Shown: positions 1-6,797, counted from the first letter of the stretch. The stretch: DNA of 9,154 nt from Alphaproteobacteria bacterium (GCA_019241915.1 JAFAWI010000468.1:1-9154); one strand, 5' to 3'. Translations and numbers: made by a program. Notes: generated by a model not told the origin, from the sequence alone.

Positions 1-1
1 C

Positions 2-478
2 GTCGGCAGCGGGCCGTTTCCGACCGAGCTGACCGATGATATCGGCCAGAGATTGGGCGACCGGGGCAAGGAGTTCGGCGTCGTCACCGGCCGGCGGCGG
101 CGGTGCGGCTGGTTCGATGCGGTGATGGTGCGGCAGGCGATCAAGTTCGGCGGCATCGACGGCATCGCGCTGACCAAGCTCGACGTGCTCGACGGGTTGG
201 ACGAGATCAAGATCTGCACCGGCTACCGCCGCGGCAACAAACGCTTTGATCACCTGCCGGCCGGAGCGTCGGCCCAGGCCGAGATCGAGCCGGTCTACGA
301 AAGCTTTCCCGGGTGGCGGGAGAATACGCGCGGTGCGCGCTCCTGGGCCGATCTGCCGGCGACCGCGGTCAAATACATCCGCCGGCTGGAGGAGCTGATC
401 GAGGCGCCGGTGGCACTGCTCTCTACCAGTCCCGAGCGCGAGGATACGGTGCTGGTGCGCGATCCGTTTGCCGCCTGA
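2..478 (+). CDS. purA: Adenylosuccinate synthetase, C-terminal part (5' end outside window)
   Basis: PurA joins IMP and aspartate using GTP to give adenylosuccinate, the first step from IMP to AMP, in the cytoplasm. The frame is open from base 2 and already reads conserved PurA sequence (VGSGPFPTEL) before any start codon, so this is the 3' end of a longer gene and the TTG at 53 is not its start. Visible family motifs are TGRRRRCGWFD (the IMP-binding TGR loop, usually TGRPRRCGW), LTKLDVLDGLDEIK (the guanine-recognising T-K-x-D element), the GARSWADLPA segment and the C-terminal STSPERED...DPF ending. About 158 of the usual roughly 430 residues are present. Stop TGA at 476-478. It lies 30 bases before nadE on the same strand and may be co-transcribed with it. 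Identification is firm; nothing in the visible part looks broken. Confidence 0.97.
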   Translation, partial: VGSGPFPTELTDDIGQRLGDRGKEFGVVTGRRRRCGWFDAVMVRQAIKFGGIDGIALTKLDVLDGLDEIKICTGYRRGNKRFDHLPAGASAQAEIEPVYESFPGWRENTRGARSWADLPATAVKYIRRLEELIEAPVALLSTSPEREDTVLVRDPFAA

Positions 479-508
479 CACCTTGTTAAATACTCTGATT
501 GAGCATAA

Positions 509-2605
509 GTGACGGACGTGGCGAAGTCGAAACCGCACGCAGCGGAGCGTCCCGGCCAGGCGCCCACATTCTTTTCCCCCTATTCGCACGGCTTGGTCCG
601 TGTCGGCGCCTGTGTGCCGCAGGTCGCGGTTGCCGATCCGGTGAAGAACGCCGACCAGGTCGTCGAACTGATCGAGCGCGGCGAGCGCGACGACATCGCC
701 GTGCTGCTGTTTCCGGAGCTGTGCCTGTCGGCTTATGCGATCGACGATCTGCTGTTCCAGGATGCGCTGCTCGATACGGTCCTGGCGCAGATCGACCGGC
801 TCGTCGCGTTGGGCAAGAGCCGCCGGCCGATCATCGTCGTCGGCGCGCCGCTGCGCTGGCGCGGACGCCTTTACAACTGCGCGGTGGCGCTGCATCGCGG
901 CCGCGTCTTGGGGGTGGTGCCCAAAATCTACCTGCCGAATTACCGCGAGTTCTACGAGCGGCGCCACTTCGCGTCGGGGGAAGCGGTACGCGACGCGACG
1001 ATGACACTGGACGGCCAGGAGACGCCGTTCGGCATCGACCTGCTGTTCGAGGCGGGCGGCCGGGCGCCGTTCACCTTCCACATCGAGATCTGCGAGGATT
1101 TGTGGGTGCCGCAGCCGCCGAGCGCGGCGGGGGCGGCGGGCGGCGCCGAAATCCTGCTCAACCTGTCGGCCAGCAATATCACGATCGGGAAGGCGCAGAT
1201 GCGTCGCCTGCTGTGCGCGTCGCAATCGGCGCGCTGCATTGCGGCCTATGCCTATTCTGCCGCCGGGGCCGGTGAATCGACGACCGATCTTGCCTGGGAT
1301 GGCCAGGCCGGGCTGTTCGAGCTGGGCGAGCCGCTGGCCGAGACCGAGCGGTTCAGCGCCGGACCCGAGATTGCGTTCGGCGATGTCGATATCGGCCGCA
1401 TCCGGCAGGAGCGGATGCGGACAAATACCTTTGGCGACAATGCCCGGCTGATCGACGGGCACGCCGGGCCGTTTCGCCGCGTGACGTTCGAATTTGCACC
1501 GCCAGACAACAAGATCGAGCTGCGCCGCCGGGTCGAGCGTTTTCCCTTCGTGCCCTCCGACCCGGCGATGCTGCGCGACAATTGCTACGAGGCCTACAAC
1601 ATCCAGGTGCAGGGGCTGGCGCAGCGCCTGTCGTCGACCGGGCTCAAAAAGCTGGTGATCGGCGTCTCGGGCGGGCTCGACTCGACACAGGCGCTGATCG
1701 TCGCCGCGCGCACGATGGACCGGCTCGCTCTGCCGCGGACCAATGTCCTCGCTTACACGCTGCCGGGTTTTGCGACCGGCGAGCGCACCAGGGCCAACGC
1801 CTGGCGGCTGATGAAGACGCTCGCCGTCACCGGCGGCGAGATCGACATCCGACCGGCAGCGAACCAGATGCTCGGCGACATCGGCCATGCCGCGGCGCGC
1901 GGCGAGCAGCACTACGACGTGACCTTCGAGAATGTGCAGGCGGGGCTGCGTACCGACTACCTGTTTCGCCTCGCCAATCATAACGGGGCGCTGGTCGTGG
2001 GAACCGGCGACTTGTCGGAACTGGCGCTCGGTTGGTGCACCTATGGCGTCGGCGACCACATGTCGCATTACAATCCGAACGGTTCGGTGGCGAAGACGCT
2101 GATCCAGCATCTCATCCGATTTGTCGCCCATAGCGGCGATGTCGACAACGAGACCGCGTTGGTCCTTGAAGACATACTCGCGACCGAGATTTCTCCGGAG
2201 CTAGTGCCGCCGGGAGCGGACGGGGCGATCCAGGCGACGGAGAGCTTTGTCGGGCCTTACGCATTACAGGACTTCACGTTGTTCTATGTCACCCGGTACG
2301 GCTTTGCGCCGTCCAAGATCGCCTACCTCGCCTGGAATGCCTGGCACGATGCCGGCCGCGGCGGCTGGCCGGCCAATACGCCGGAGACGGCTCGCCGCGC
2401 CTTCGATCTTGCCGAGATCAAGCGCTGGATGCGGGTCTTTCTGACGCGGTTCTTCGAGCAGAGCCAGTTCAAGCGCTCGGCGTTGCCCAACGGGCCGAAG
2501 ATATCGTCGGGCGGCTCGTTGTCGCCGCGCGGCGACTGGCGCGCGCCCTCGGATTCGCACGCTGCCCTCTGGCTGGCCGAGCTTAACGGTGTGCCGGACG
2601 CCTGA
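509..2605 (+). CDS. nadE: Glutamine-dependent NAD+ synthetase (long, two-domain type)
   Basis: This enzyme amidates nicotinic acid adenine dinucleotide to NAD+ with ATP, using ammonia released from glutamine. At 698 residues it is the long type with a fused nitrilase-like glutaminase, as in Mycobacterium tuberculosis NadE. The N-terminal domain (about 30-330) has the full Glu-Lys-Cys set: E70 in FPELCLSAY, K139 in PKIYLPNYREF and C195 in EICEDLW. ESTTDLAWDGQ (256-266) is a family motif. The synthetase domain follows, with the ATP-pyrophosphatase P-loop SGGLDS (387-392), then GTGDLSELALGW, YGVGDHMSHYNPNGSVAKTL and the closing PNGPKISSGGSLSPRGDWRAPSD. Start: GTG at 509 is the first in-frame start after purA, but no Shine-Dalgarno is evident. 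The GTG at 518 is an alternative, and the first 20 or so residues are not conserved. It is likely the second gene of a purA-nadE-unknown-Ldh unit. All key residues are present, so it should be active. Confidence 0.96.
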   Translation: MTDVAKSKPHAAERPGQAPTFFSPYSHGLVRVGACVPQVAVADPVKNADQVVELIERGERDDIAVLLFPELCLSAYAIDDLLFQDALLDTVLAQIDRLVALGKSRRPIIVVGAPLRWRGRLYNCAVALHRGRVLGVVPKIYLPNYREFYERRHFASGEAVRDATMTLDGQETPFGIDLLFEAGGRAPFTFHIEICEDLWVPQPPSAAGAAGGAEILLNLSASNITIGKAQMRRLLCASQSARCIAAYAYSAAGAGESTTDLAWDGQAGLFELGEPLAETERFSAGPEIAFGDVDIGRIRQERMRTNTFGDNARLIDGHAGPFRRVTFEFAPPDNKIELRRRVERFPFVPSDPAMLRDNCYEAYNIQVQGLAQRLSSTGLKKLVIGVSGGLDSTQALIVAARTMDRLALPRTNVLAYTLPGFATGERTRANAWRLMKTLAVTGGEIDIRPAANQMLGDIGHAAARGEQHYDVTFENVQAGLRTDYLFRLANHNGALVVGTGDLSELALGWCTYGVGDHMSHYNPNGSVAKTLIQHLIRFVAHSGDVDNETALVLEDILATEISPELVPPGADGAIQATESFVGPYALQDFTLFYVTRYGFAPSKIAYLAWNAWHDAGRGGWPANTPETARRAFDLAEIKRWMRVFLTRFFEQSQFKRSALPNGPKISSGGSLSPRGDWRAPSDSHAALWLAELNGVPDA

Positions 2606-2643
2606 AGGCCGGCTGCGCTGCAGACGCGTTTGTTGAGGCCGCG

Positions 2644-3381
2644 ATGAGCCCGGTGGTGCCGGTTGTCCTGCTGGTCGCGCTTGCCGCCGTCGAAGCGGCG
2701 GTGCTGCCGCAGCGGGTTTGGGTCAAGACCGTGTGGCTCTTCGTCGTCGCCTGTGCCGGCGTGGCGGCCGCGCTGCTGCTGCAATCGCAGCACCAGGTGG
2801 CCGGCGCCAGCGCAGCGGCCGCCGCCGAGCAGCGCGCGGCCGAGGTCGCGGCGCTGCGCGGGCTGTGGTCGCAGTGGGACGGCATCTCGCGCGCGCTGCC
2901 GCCCGCCGGCGAAGCCCCGGCCGCGCGGTTCGATAATGTCGAAGACGCCCTGGCGTCGCTCAGCGTCAAGGTGGCCGGAATCGACGCGCAGATCGCCGCC
3001 TTCAAGTCGCGGAAGACGTGGCGCTCGATCGATGCCGACAATGCGGCCAACCTCGCCGAATTCCTGCGCCAGCACGGCAGCTATCGCGCCGTCGTCTCGT
3101 GTCCGCCGGGCGATGTCGAGGCCTATGCTTACGCCAACCAGCTTTCCAACATTCTGCGGGCCGCCGGTTGGGACGCCCACGGCCCCGAAACGACGGCCGG
3201 CGAAGAGGGGGCGGCGATGCCGGTCAGCCTCTACGTGCGCAATCCCGCTTCGCCCGAGGCGGCGAAACTTCTCGCCGACGCCTTCGGCCGGTTTAACATC
3301 CCGTTCCAGGCCGCGATCGCCCAAAGCGACGCCATTCCGGACGAGGCGACCGTCGAACTGTACGTCCCCAAAAAGCCATGA
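2644..3381 (+). CDS. Membrane-anchored protein of unknown function
   Basis: I do not recognise this 245-residue protein and assign no function. The ATG at 2644 has a GAGG element at 2635-2638, five bases upstream. Two hydrophobic segments, about residues 3-20 and 29-47, are joined by a short charged turn (LPQRVWVK), so the N-terminus should be a membrane hairpin. An Ala/Glu/Gln-rich stretch (about 48-75) that could be helical or a short coiled coil follows. Residues 95-125 (FDNVEDALASLSVKVAGID...) look helical, and 145-245 look like a compact alpha/beta domain: SYRAVVSCPPGD strand, ANQLSNILRAAGW helix, VSLYVRN strand, AAKLLADAFGRFNI helix, ATVELYV strand. With both ends of the helical hairpin on one side, the C-terminal domain is cytoplasmic or periplasmic depending on orientation. 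It lies 38 bases after nadE and 10 bases before the Ldh-like gene, so probably in one operon. Codon bias matches the neighbours, which supports a real gene. Confidence 0.85.
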   Translation: MSPVVPVVLLVALAAVEAAVLPQRVWVKTVWLFVVACAGVAAALLLQSQHQVAGASAAAAAEQRAAEVAALRGLWSQWDGISRALPPAGEAPAARFDNVEDALASLSVKVAGIDAQIAAFKSRKTWRSIDADNAANLAEFLRQHGSYRAVVSCPPGDVEAYAYANQLSNILRAAGWDAHGPETTAGEEGAAMPVSLYVRNPASPEAAKLLADAFGRFNIPFQAAIAQSDAIPDEATVELYVPKKP

Positions 3382-3385
3382 GGAG
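3381..3385 (+). promoter_or_regulatory. Ribosome binding site fixing the Ldh-like start
   Basis: AGGAG begins on the last base of the preceding stop codon (TGA 3379-3381) and lies six bases before ATG 3392. It selects 3392 over the many in-frame upstream codons. It also makes translational coupling with the membrane protein gene likely. Confidence 0.75.
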
Positions 3386-3391
3386 CCCCGC

Positions 3392-4384
3392 ATGCCCGTT
3401 GGCCGCGTTCATCTCAGCGTCGACGAAGCCCGCACGCTCGGCGAGCGGGCGATGCGAGGGATCGGCTACGATGCGGAGGAAGCCCGCATCCTCACCGACC
3501 ATGTCATCGACGCCGCGCTGTGCGGCTACGAGTATTCGGGGCTCGCCAAGCTGCTCAACGTGCCCGAGCACCGCCGCTTCGCGCAGCCGCGCCAGCCGAT
3601 CCGGCCGATCCGCGAGACCGAGGTCTCGGCCCTTTACGACGGCGGCAACAACAACGGCATGATCGCCGTGTATCGGGCGGCCAAGGCGACGATCGACAAG
3701 GCCAAGGCGCACGGCATCGCGGTGGTCGGTATGACCAACACCTGGATGAGCGGGCGCAACGCCTATTTCGTCGAGATGATCGCCCACGCGGGGTATGTCG
3801 CGATCCACACCGCCAGCAGCGGCGGCGCGGTGGCGCCGCTCGGTGGGATCAAGCCGGTGCTCGGCACCAACCCGATCGCGTTTGCCATTCCGACCGAGGA
3901 CGGGCCGCTGATCCTCGACATGGGGACCTCGGCCTTTATGGGCACCGAGCTGCAGTTGCGGGTGCGCCGCAACGAGAAGCTGCCCGAGGGGGTGGCGATC
4001 GACCGCGACGGGCGGCCGACGACCGATCCCGCGGCGGCGCAAGCCGGGGCGCTGCTGCCGTTCGCGGGATACAAGGGGTTCGGCCTCGGGCTCGTCGTTC
4101 AGGCGCTGGGGGTTCTCGGCGGCGCCGGCATGACGGGCGCGCCCGACGGCTATCTGTTCATCGCCTTTCGCCCCGACCTGCTGGTGCCGCTCGAACAGTG
4201 CCGGCGCGAGGTCAGCGCGCTGATCGAGCGGGTGAAGGCGGTACCGCGCGCCGCCGGCGTCGCCGAAATCCGCATTCCCGGCGAGAACTCGGCGCGGACG
4301 CGCGAGCGGTTGCGGCGCGACGGGCTCGATTTCGACCAGCTGGTGTACGACGAACTGCACCGTATGGCCGGAAACCGGCCATAG
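3392..4384 (+). CDS. Divergent Ldh_2-family (malate/lactate dehydrogenase-like) oxidoreductase
   Basis: The 330 residues match the NAD(P)H-dependent 2-oxoacid reductase family Pfam Ldh_2 (malate, ureidoglycolate and sulfolactate dehydrogenases, piperideine carboxylate reductase). Matching landmarks are ALYDGGNNNGMIAV (81-93), GGIKPVLGTNPIAFAIP (151-167), LILDMGTS (173-180), the PEGVAIDRDGRPTTDPAAA block (198-216), GALLPFAGYKGFGLGL (219-234) and an IPGE near 297. The start is ATG 3392, with AGGAG at 3381-3385 overlapping the previous stop; the frame stays open far upstream, but that part is a shadow of the preceding gene. The oddity is that family members usually read GHxSHG near residue 45 and N-S-x-H-x-G near 116-121 with a catalytic His. 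Here these read GYEYSG (45-50) and NTWMSG (116-121), so Met119 stands at the usual His. It could be a subfamily with other chemistry or a non-catalytic homologue. The substrate is unknown. It is the last gene of the + strand unit. Confidence 0.88.
   Translation: MPVGRVHLSVDEARTLGERAMRGIGYDAEEARILTDHVIDAALCGYEYSGLAKLLNVPEHRRFAQPRQPIRPIRETEVSALYDGGNNNGMIAVYRAAKATIDKAKAHGIAVVGMTNTWMSGRNAYFVEMIAHAGYVAIHTASSGGAVAPLGGIKPVLGTNPIAFAIPTEDGPLILDMGTSAFMGTELQLRVRRNEKLPEGVAIDRDGRPTTDPAAAQAGALLPFAGYKGFGLGLVVQALGVLGGAGMTGAPDGYLFIAFRPDLLVPLEQCRREVSALIERVKAVPRAAGVAEIRIPGENSARTRERLRRDGLDFDQLVYDELHRMAGNRP
4363..4383. terminator. Perfect 9-bp hairpin on the stop codon between convergent genes
   Basis: TATGGCCGG (4363-4371) and CCGGCCATA (4375-4383) are perfect complements around an AAA loop. 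The structure spans the last codons and most of the stop codon (4382-4384) of the Ldh-like gene, and lies 6 bases beyond the stop of the convergent DUF3096-like gene. No T-run follows on either strand, so it is not a classical intrinsic terminator. It may help Rho-dependent ending or protect 3' ends. Confidence 0.5.
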
Positions 4385-4388
4385 GCCG

Positions 4389-4532
4389 CTACCGGATGAT
4401 GCCGAGGCCGATGATGCCGCTGACGATCAGATAGATCGCGATGATATAGTTGAGGATGCGCGGCACCAGCAGGATCAGGACGCCGGCGAGCAACGCGACG
4501 AGTGGCTGGAGATGGGCGACGCCGATTACCAT
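4389..4532 (-). CDS. Small DUF3096-like membrane protein
   Basis: A 47-residue protein starting MVIGVAHLQPLVALLAG and ending LGIIR. The pattern of a short polar start, QPLVALLAGVLILLVPRILN, then NYIIAIYLIVSGIIGL, matches my memory of the DUF3096 family of tiny alphaproteobacterial membrane proteins, which have no established function. Two hydrophobic helices (about 9-23 and 28-45) are separated by a P-R-I-L-N turn, so it should be a hairpin in the inner membrane. Its start is supported by a strong Shine-Dalgarno GGAGGAG (4542-4536 on the - strand), three bases before the ATG at 4532. The stop TAG (4391-4389) lies only 4 bases from the stop of the convergent Ldh-like gene. It is downstream of, and on the same strand as, the DUF992-like gene, but a hairpin and a possible separate promoter lie between. 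A search of the family would settle the assignment. Confidence 0.87.
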   Translation of the reverse strand: MVIGVAHLQPLVALLAGVLILLVPRILNYIIAIYLIVSGIIGLGIIR

Positions 4533-4535
4533 GGG

Positions 4536-4542
4536 CTCCTCC
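4536..4542 (-). promoter_or_regulatory. Strong Shine-Dalgarno for the DUF3096-like gene
   Basis: On the - strand GGAGGAG precedes the ATG at 4532 by three bases (CCC), or by five if the core is taken as GGAGG. It is a near-complete match to the 16S rRNA tail and is a main reason for accepting this very short gene. Confidence 0.8.
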
Positions 4543-4584
4543 GTCAGCAATCGGCGCGCGTCGAGCACCGCGCTCGGCCCGCCG

Positions 4585-4613
4585 TCTTAATTTTTACGGC
4601 GAGCGAACGCCAA
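4585..4613 (-). promoter_or_regulatory. Weak candidate sigma-70 promoter for the DUF3096-like gene
   Basis: On the - strand TTGGCG (4613-4608) and TTAAGA (4590-4585) are 17 bases apart in an otherwise GC-rich gap, about 50 bases before the start codon. The -35 is a 4/6 match and the -10 is poor. The A/T patch around 4586-4596 is the only one in the gap, so if the gene has its own promoter it should be here. Confidence 0.3.
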
Positions 4614-4645
4614 GGCTTCGCGAATGTTCCGCTGTTCGCGGAAAG

Positions 4646-4676
4646 CGCGGCGGCACATCGATGCCGTGCCGCCGCG
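4646..4676 (-). terminator. Hairpin downstream of the DUF992-like gene
   Basis: An 11-bp perfect stem is formed by 4646-4656 (CGCGGCGGCAC) and 4666-4676 (GTGCCGCCGCG) around a 9-base loop. On the - strand it starts 15 bases after the stop at 4692 and is followed, one base later, only by TTT, so termination may be partial. A second small stem (4627-4632 with 4638-4643, TTCCGC/GCGGAA) lies just beyond. Partial read-through into the DUF3096-like gene is possible. Confidence 0.5.
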
Positions 4677-4691
4677 GCCCAAAGGAGAGAC

Positions 4692-5174
4692 TTAGGGCGC
4701 CGGTACGAGATTGATCGCGGCGATCCCGGCCGCGACGTTGAGCCCGGTGTTGCCCTCGATGCTCAACGGCTGCAGCGCGATCGTATTGTTCGAGCCGCCG
4801 ACCAAGGCATTGGCGCCGACCCCGACGCCGACCGTGGCGCTGGCCGTGCCGCCGGCATAGGCGCCGGCAAGCGAGCCCGGCCGCATCATCGCGACCGGCG
4901 CCACCACGGTCCACACCAACACGCCGCCCGAAGTATAGCCGATATCGGCGCCGAACTTGGTGATCGTGCCGGTGTAGTGTTCGACGTGTCCCATGCCCGC
5001 ATAGGTGCAGTTGAGCGCCTTCGACGAGCCGAAGATAAAACCAAAGCCGCTGGCGACGTTGCAGGTCAGCGTTCCGACATTGACCGCGGATTGCGCGAAC
5101 GCGGTCCCGGAAAGCGCCGCGGCCCCGACCATCGCCGAGACAACCATCGCGGACAGGCGCATCGTTTTCGACAT
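4692..5174 (-). CDS. Secreted DUF992-like protein
   Basis: A 160-residue protein with a clear Sec signal peptide: MSKTMR, a hydrophobic core (about 7-22) and a likely signal peptidase I site after TAFA (24-27), with the mature protein starting QSAVNVG. The mature part matches the DUF992 pattern: VGTLTCNVASGFGFIFGSSK, LNCTY, YTGTITKFGADIGYTSGGVLVW, PGSLAGAYAGGTASATVGVG and a closing NALVGGSNNTIALQPLSIEG. Cys38 and Cys56 are the only cysteines and probably form a disulfide in the periplasm. The function of the family is unknown. The start is ATG 5174, chosen for the signal peptide and a GGGAGAG-type ribosome site upstream; a longer open frame to 5486 gives non-conserved Arg-rich sequence and is rejected. 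It is divergent from the MFS gene and has its own likely promoter (5240-5267). Confidence 0.92.
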   Translation of the reverse strand: MSKTMRLSAMVVSAMVGAAALSGTAFAQSAVNVGTLTCNVASGFGFIFGSSKALNCTYAGMGHVEHYTGTITKFGADIGYTSGGVLVWTVVAPVAMMRPGSLAGAYAGGTASATVGVGVGANALVGGSNNTIALQPLSIEGNTGLNVAAGIAAINLVPAP

Positions 5175-5239
5175 CTCGCTGCTCTCCCTTGTGAGCGATC
5201 GGACGGCGCCTTGTGCGACGGCGCAGCCGTAACCGCAAC

Positions 5240-5267
5240 AACTTAGTCGTCGCACCAATATCGTCAA
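5240..5267 (-). promoter_or_regulatory. Likely sigma-70 promoter of the DUF992-like gene
   Basis: On the - strand TTGACG (5267-5262, 5/6 to consensus) is followed after 16 bases by TAAGTT (5245-5240). Transcription would start near 5233 and give a leader of about 60 bases ending in the ribosome site before ATG 5174. This is the best -35 box I found in the window. Confidence 0.5.
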
Positions 5268-5363
5268 GGGCGCACACCGGCGGCGTAATTGCCGTTCGGC
5301 TTTAGGCATAAACCGGCGGCGGTGCGCCTTCTTGCTGCCGGCACAGTCCCGACTTCGTCGTCG

Positions 5364-5387
5364 GATAACGTATTGCTGTGCGATAAC
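5364..5387 (+). repeat. GATAAC direct repeat, 18-base period, upstream of the MFS gene
   Basis: GATAAC occurs at 5364-5369 and again at 5382-5387 within the divergent intergenic region, about 75-95 bases before the MFS start codon. The second copy falls inside the spacer of the candidate promoter, a suitable position for a repressor or activator site. Assignment as an operator is inference only. Confidence 0.35.
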
Positions 5388-5401
5388 ATCATTTATTAAG
5401 C
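5373..5401 (+). promoter_or_regulatory. Weak candidate promoter for the MFS gene
   Basis: TTGCTG (5373-5378) and TTAAGC (5396-5401) are 17 bases apart in the most A/T-rich patch (5383-5400) of the 285-base gap between the DUF992-like and MFS genes. The -10 match is poor. The rest of that gap (about 5270-5340) shows GC-rich imperfect repeats such as two copies of ACCGGCGGCG, with no gene. Confidence 0.25.
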
Positions 5402-5459
5402 TCGTCCTATTGCGCCGGGGCGCGGCACGCGGCCCGGAGGGGACAGCGGAGGCATACAA

Positions 5460-6749
5460 ATGGCGAGCGAGATCACCGCCGGTCAATCCTTACCGTGGTG
5501 GCGGGAGCCGACAAAAGACCAGTGGTTGGCGTGGATAGCGGCGTGGCTGGGCTGGCTGCTCGACGCCTTCGACTTCACGATCTTTCTGCTGATCATGGTG
5601 CCGATCTCGAAGTATTTCGATGTTCCGCTGGTCGATGTGCTGGCGGTGTTTACCGTGACGTTGTGGGTCAGGCTGGTCGGCGCGACCGCGTCCGGCTGGC
5701 TGGCCGACCGGGTCGGGCGCAAGACGCCGCTGATGATCTCGATCCTGTGGTACTCGATCTGCAATTTCATCGCCGGCTTTTCGCCCAGCTTCTGGTTTCT
5801 GTTCCTGTTCCGCGCGCTGCTTGGCATCGGCATGGGGGCCGAGTGGCCCGCCGGCGCCGCCCTGGCGATGGAATCCTGGCCGGCGCGTTCGCGCGGCTTG
5901 ATGAGCGGCATGCTGCAAGGCTCGTGGGGTCTCGGCTTCCTGCTGGCGAGCGTGGTCTATGGCCTGTTCTACGAGCAGATCGGCTGGCGCGGCTGTCTGT
6001 GGATCGGCATCGCCCCGGCGCTTGTCGTCGTCTACATCCGCAAGTTCGTCAAAGAGCCGGAGGTGTGGAAGGAGAACCGCGAAAAGCAGCGGGCGCAGAA
6101 GGAATTCAAGACGCCGCTGTTCGAGATCTTCCGGCCCAAGGTGCTGCCCAACACGCTGACCGCGTGTCTGTGGATGGGCAGCGGGTTTGTCACCTACTAC
6201 ACCTGCTTCGGCCTGTTCGCGACCCACCTGCAGAAGGATTTGGGCTTTGGGCCGGGTGCGGTGGCGCTGCCCAACGCGCTGTCGAACCTGGCGATCTTTA
6301 TTTCGAGCTGCGTGTGGGGTTCGATCGCCGACCGGATCGGCCGCCGCTGGGCGATGATCATTCCGGCGCTGATCGGCATCCTGATCACGCCGTTCTATCT
6401 CGGCTTCTTTACGACCAACTACACGATCCTGGTGATCGCATTCACGATCCAGGGCTTCTTTGTCGGCAGCATCTACGGGCAGAACCCGAGCTACCTGAAC
6501 GAGCGCTTCCCGACCGAGGTGCGCGCGACGGCGGCCGGTTTCTGTTACCACCAGGGTGCGATCTGGGGCGGGCTGTGCGGCCCGGTGCTCGGCATGTGGG
6601 CGGCGACCGCGGGCGGGTTTGCGATCCCGATGCTGGTGACGACGATCGTCGCGCTGCTGGTGTTCGTCGTGGCGCTGCTGCTCGGGCCGGAAACCCGCGG
6701 GCAGGTCATGGTGTCGGACATCCAGCTGGCCGACATGCCGGCCGAATAG
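5460..6749 (+). CDS. MFS transporter, probable SHS-type carboxylate:H+ symporter
   Basis: A 429-residue inner-membrane protein of the Major Facilitator Superfamily with about 12 hydrophobic segments. MFS motifs are GWLLDAFDF in the first helix (31-39), the loop 2-3 motif A GWLADRVGRK (79-88), RALLGIGMGAEWPAGAALAMESWP (118-141), the mid-protein charged loop (about 195-225) and the second-half motif A copy, SIADRIGRR (288-296). The C-terminal PETRGQVMVSDI resembles SHS-family (sialic acid/lactate symporter-like) proteins, and aromatic-acid symporters are the nearest alternative. It probably imports an organic acid with protons. The start is ATG 5460, with GGAGG at 5448-5452 seven bases upstream. 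It converges with an acyl-CoA dehydrogenase gene and lies beside acyl-CoA genes, which fits uptake of a carboxylic acid that is then activated and oxidised. The exact substrate is not determinable. Confidence 0.93.
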   Translation: MASEITAGQSLPWWREPTKDQWLAWIAAWLGWLLDAFDFTIFLLIMVPISKYFDVPLVDVLAVFTVTLWVRLVGATASGWLADRVGRKTPLMISILWYSICNFIAGFSPSFWFLFLFRALLGIGMGAEWPAGAALAMESWPARSRGLMSGMLQGSWGLGFLLASVVYGLFYEQIGWRGCLWIGIAPALVVVYIRKFVKEPEVWKENREKQRAQKEFKTPLFEIFRPKVLPNTLTACLWMGSGFVTYYTCFGLFATHLQKDLGFGPGAVALPNALSNLAIFISSCVWGSIADRIGRRWAMIIPALIGILITPFYLGFFTTNYTILVIAFTIQGFFVGSIYGQNPSYLNERFPTEVRATAAGFCYHQGAIWGGLCGPVLGMWAATAGGFAIPMLVTTIVALLVFVVALLLGPETRGQVMVSDIQLADMPAE

Positions 6750-6765
6750 CCCGGCGCGCGGCAAG

Positions 6766-6797
6766 AAAGGGCCTCTCCCCTCGGAGAGGCCCTTTTT
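6766..6797. terminator. Strong bidirectional intrinsic terminator
   Basis: A 13-bp perfect stem, AAAGGGCCTCTCC (6766-6778) with GGAGAGGCCCTTT (6783-6795), encloses a 4-base loop (CCTC). On the + strand it ends in TTTTT (6793-6797), 17 bases after the MFS stop. On the - strand the stem ends in CTTTCTTG, a weaker T-run. The - strand acyl-CoA dehydrogenase stop codon (6796-6798) overlaps it, so one element serves both convergent genes. Confidence 0.9.

Noticed and set aside
483..509. TTGTTA and CATAAG as a promoter directly before nadE
   Set aside because: Spacing is only 15 bases and transcription would begin within the coding region, so co-transcription from purA is more likely.
2323..4360. 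Long - strand open frames (2323-3393 and 3293-4360)
   Set aside because: They lie antisense to nadE, the membrane protein and the Ldh-like gene. Their products are Arg/Gly/Ala/Pro-rich with no family pattern and no ribosome sites.
5175..5486. N-terminal extension of the DUF992-like protein
   Set aside because: It would bury the signal peptide inside the protein; the added sequence is Arg-rich and crosses the likely promoter and the start of the divergent MFS gene.
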